DNA from: Vulcanimicrobiia bacterium
Lineage (GTDB): Bacteria; Vulcanimicrobiota; Vulcanimicrobiia; Vulcanimicrobiales; Vulcanimicrobiaceae
DNA length: 6,948 nucleotides
Direction: 5' to 3'
Assembly: GCA_025451135.1 (NCBI GenBank)
Contig: JANWKW010000127.1
Span: forward strand, 1-6,948
Shown: positions 5,137 to 6,948 of the stretch, one piece after another
How the letters are laid out: every line of letters begins with the position of its first letter
Position numbering within the stretch: the first letter of the stretch is position 1
Made by a program: the position numbers and the translations under genes
Notes under the pieces: generated by a model
What the model was told of the DNA's origin: nothing
Databases searched by the model: none
The model's input: the letters and a program-made list of their open reading frames with translations, nothing else

Positions 5137-6280
5137 ATTTCTTTGGCTGAATTGGTCGGGCGGCGGAAATCTGCCGCCCAGCCTGGGGATCGCGCGGACG
5201 CTGACGGAGCGCGGTCACGACATCGCGTTCGCGGGCCGGCCGGAGATGATCGGGCGTGTCCGCGACGCGGGATTCCGCGCGATCGAACTCGAGCGATCGT
5301 ACGCGCAACTGGACCGGTACCCGGACGCGCCGACGGCGCGCATGGCCTGTTACCTCACGTCGCCGGAGGTCGTGGACGAGGTCCGTGCGACGATCGAGGC
5401 CGAGCGACCCGATATGCTGCTGATCGACGCGATGTTCCCGGCCGCATTCCAGGCCGCGGCCGACGTCGACGTCTCGTCGGTCGCGTTCTTCCATCACTTC
5501 CTGTTCCGGCTGCGCGACGAATGGAACGCGACGGGCGCGCGTCTGAACGGTATGCGTGAACGGGCCGGATTCGTGCCGCTGCCGCCGCTGGCGCGGTTGT
5601 GGCAGCGCTGCGACCGGCTGGTGGTGACGGCGCTCGCGCAGTTCGACACGCCGGCGGATCCGAACTGGGCATCGGTGCGCCACGTCGGTCCCGTGCTGGA
5701 GCAGGAACGTTGCGCGATCCCCGTGAGGCTGCCGTGGGACGACGATGCGGCCGTTCCGCTCGTACTCGTGAGCTTCAGCACGGCTCCCGAGCAGCGATCC
5801 CAGGAGAAGATCCAGCGCACTCTCGATGCGCTCGCGCCGGCACCCGTGCGCGTCGTCGTCACGACGGGAGGCGTGGTCGATCCGGACGAGTTGTCGATCC
5901 CACGCAATGCGTTCGCGGTGCCGTACGCGCAGCACGATCCGATCCTCCAGCGCGCGTCGCTGACGATCACGCACGGCGGCCACGGAACGCTGATGCGCGC
6001 GCTCAAACACGGCGTTCCGGCGATCGTGATGCCGGGAATGGCGCACGATCAAGGGCCGAACGGCCTGATGCTCCAGGAGCTGGGCGCCGGTCTCGCCTTG
6101 GCCCCGGATGCCGACCCCGCGGCCATCCGCGCGGCCGCCTCGGCGGTCCTATCGACGCCATCGTTTGCAGAACGCGCAAGACTTCTCTCGCGAGACCTGG
6201 CCGGCGCCGACGGCGCCGCGAAGGCCGCGACGGAGATCGAATCACTCCTATCGCTTCACATCGGAGGTTCCCGTGCATAA
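5129..6280 (+). CDS. GT-B fold family 1 glycosyltransferase (macrolide glycosyltransferase-like)
   Basis: A 383-residue enzyme of the GT1/UGT superfamily, expected to transfer a sugar from a nucleotide donor to a small hydrophobic acceptor in the cytoplasm. The N-terminal acceptor domain (about 1-195) begins MAKFLWLNWSGGGNLPPSLG and continues ARTLTERGHDIAFAG. The C-terminal donor domain (about 205-383) has the signature THGGHGTLMRALKHGVPAIVMPGMAHDQGPNG (281-312), with His282 and Gly283-Gly284 positioned for the donor phosphates and Asp307-Gln308 for the sugar. VSFST (214-218) starts the first strand of this domain. One oddity: the loop where many relatives have GH(x)nP with a catalytic His reads GGGN-LPP, with Asn14 in its place. 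I believe a subfamily shares this, so it may use another base. It has no signal peptide or membrane segment. Its GTG start overlaps tetR by 8 bases, which ties it to that regulator. Donor and acceptor are unknown. Confidence 0.88.
   Translation: MAKFLWLNWSGGGNLPPSLGIARTLTERGHDIAFAGRPEMIGRVRDAGFRAIELERSYAQLDRYPDAPTARMACYLTSPEVVDEVRATIEAERPDMLLIDAMFPAAFQAAADVDVSSVAFFHHFLFRLRDEWNATGARLNGMRERAGFVPLPPLARLWQRCDRLVVTALAQFDTPADPNWASVRHVGPVLEQERCAIPVRLPWDDDAAVPLVLVSFSTAPEQRSQEKIQRTLDALAPAPVRVVVTTGGVVDPDELSIPRNAFAVPYAQHDPILQRASLTITHGGHGTLMRALKHGVPAIVMPGMAHDQGPNGLMLQELGAGLALAPDADPAAIRAAASAVLSTPSFAERARLLSRDLAGADGAAKAATEIESLLSLHIGGSRA
6263..6267 (+). promoter_or_regulatory. GGAGG ribosome binding site fixing the cupin start
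   Basis: GGAGG five bases before the GTG at 6273, inside the 3' end of the glycosyltransferase gene. It rules out the long N-terminal extension from 6108, which is arginine- and proline-rich shadow sequence. Confidence 0.85.
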
Positions 6281-6740
6281 AGAACATCGCATCCATCACG
6301 TCGCGCCCGGCCAGGGCCCGTGCATCCAGTACGGCGGGCAGACGATGAACGTCAAGCTTTCGGCCGCGCAATCCAAGGGCGAACTGACGGTCATCGAGGA
6401 CGTGATCCCGCCGAACGGCGGGCCGCCGCTGCACGTCCACGAGAAGGAGAACGAGAGCTACTACGTGCTCGAGGGAGCGTTCGAGTTCGTGTGCGGCGAC
6501 GATCGCGTGAGCGGCGGACCGGGTACGTTCGTGTTCGCGCCGCGCGGCTTGCCGCACCGCTACCAGAATATCGGGTCGACGGACGGACGCGTGCTCTTCG
6601 CGTTCAGCCCGGCCGGTATCGAAGCGTTCTTCGCCGAGCTTGGCGAGCAGGTCGAGTTGAACCCGCAGATCATGACTTCGATCGCGAAGCGCCACGGCAT
6701 CACGATCTGTGCCGCGTCGGTTCCCTTCGTAGCGACGTGA
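6273..6740 (+). CDS. Small single-domain cupin protein
   Basis: A 155-residue cupin with both conserved motifs complete. Motif 1 spans about 49-68: His54-x-His56, Glu61, then Gly68 six residues on. Motif 2 is Gly84-x5-Pro90-x-Gly92-x2-His95-x3-Asn99. The three His and Glu61 form a complete metal site (commonly Fe, Mn, Zn or Ni), so catalysis is possible. Related small cupins include quercetinase-like dioxygenases, isomerases and binding proteins, and sequence alone does not choose between them. The C-terminal segment (about 114-155) is helical and follows the barrel. The GTG start gives an 8-base overlap with the glycosyltransferase, the same arrangement as the junction before it. A shared substrate or product with the glycosyltransferase is a reasonable inference. 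It is the last gene before the repeats. Confidence 0.9.
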   Translation: MHKEHRIHHVAPGQGPCIQYGGQTMNVKLSAAQSKGELTVIEDVIPPNGGPPLHVHEKENESYYVLEGAFEFVCGDDRVSGGPGTFVFAPRGLPHRYQNIGSTDGRVLFAFSPAGIEAFFAELGEQVELNPQIMTSIAKRHGITICAASVPFVAT

Positions 6741-6786
6741 TGGTCGCGCGGCGGACGGCTGGCGTCGGCGGCAGAGGTTGGTCGGC

Positions 6787-6822
6787 GTCCCTCGACTGCG
6801 CTTCGCTACGCTCGGGATGACA
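6787..6822. repeat. 36-bp interspersed repeat, intergenic copy
   Basis: Matches the preT-internal copy at 35 of 36 positions (C in preT, G here, at position 12). It lies 46 bases after the cupin stop, and all but its first four bases lie in the first unit of the 63-bp tandem array. The complementary strand reads CHPERSEAQSRD. Confidence 0.9.
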
Positions 6823-6948
6823 GGAGAGGGAGGTCGCTGCGCTCCCCTGTTCGCTCGACTGCGCTTCGCTACGCTCGGGATGACAGGAGAGGGAGGTCGC
6901 TGCGCTCCCCTGTTCGCTCGACTGCGCTTCGCTACGCTCGGGATGACA
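6791..6948. repeat. 63-bp tandem repeat array, cut by the window end
   Basis: Two identical full units (6791-6853 and 6854-6916) and the first 32 bases of a third (6917-6948), also identical. Each unit joins 32 bases of the interspersed repeat to a 31-base linker. The linker contains an inverted repeat, GGGAG-9-CTCCC (6828-6846 in unit 1), that could form a weak hairpin. There is no T-run after it, so it is not a convincing terminator. No coding sequence is apparent after 6740. Confidence 0.95.

Noticed and set aside
5087..6052. 321-codon minus-strand frame opposite the glycosyltransferase, and 6003-6695 opposite the cupin
   Set aside because: Arginine-rich antisense shadows of genes with clear motifs, conserved overlaps and ribosome binding sites on the plus strand.
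6828..6846. Rho-independent terminator after the cupin gene
   Set aside because: The GGGAG/CTCCC stem is only five pairs with a nine-base loop and no following T-run, and it belongs to the tandem repeat unit.
6791..6948. CRISPR array
   Set aside because: The repetition is a continuous tandem with identical 31-base linkers, so there are no variable spacers. No cas genes are in the window.

Overview
This is a GC-rich bacterial chromosomal window with three blocks of genes and a family of short interspersed repeats. Composition, the absence of introns and dense gene packing fit a free-living, probably aerobic soil or environmental bacterium. The repeats translate on one strand as CHPERSEAESRD-like peptides. 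I associate such repeats with several GC-rich genomes, including uncultured Candidatus Eremiobacterota, but that placement is a low-confidence guess from memory.

Block 1 (about 1-3757, minus strand) is a pyrimidine-catabolic block transcribed mmsA > preT > preA. preT and preA encode the two subunits of NAD-dependent dihydropyrimidine dehydrogenase, and preA is cut by the window start. mmsA encodes a CoA-acylating (methyl)malonate-semialdehyde dehydrogenase. The products cover the first reductive step of uracil/thymine degradation and the last oxidative step, after beta-alanine or beta-aminoisobutyrate has been transaminated. The middle enzymes (dihydropyrimidinase, beta-ureidopropionase, aminotransferase) are not in view. 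A candidate promoter whose -35 box lies in a palindrome precedes mmsA.

Block 2 (3779-4490, minus strand) is a VapBC-type toxin-antitoxin pair. A ribbon-helix-helix antitoxin gene overlaps a PIN-domain toxin gene by 10 bases, behind its own promoter and a strong ribosome binding site. It points the same way as mmsA, so read-through is possible.

Block 3 (4516-6740, plus strand) diverges from vapBC. A TetR-type repressor, a GT-B family 1 glycosyltransferase and a small cupin form one tightly coupled operon. Both junctions are 8-base overlaps with a GTG start and a GGAGG ribosome binding site. The promoter is TTGACA-18-TACGAT, its -35 box overlaps an inverted repeat, and the repressor's ATG falls where transcription should begin, which suggests a leaderless message. 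The layout resembles a self-regulated module for glycosylating a small molecule (drug detoxification or product tailoring).

Repeats: a 36-bp element occurs in frame inside preT (12 codons) and, with one mismatch, downstream of the cupin gene. There it runs into a 63-bp tandem array that leaves the window. A diverged 44-bp copy sits between preT and preA, flanked by an imperfect duplication of the preT-stop/preA-start junction. The repeats and that duplicated junction are the most unusual structure in the window. I found no tRNA, rRNA, CRISPR array, insertion sequence or convincing intrinsic terminator.
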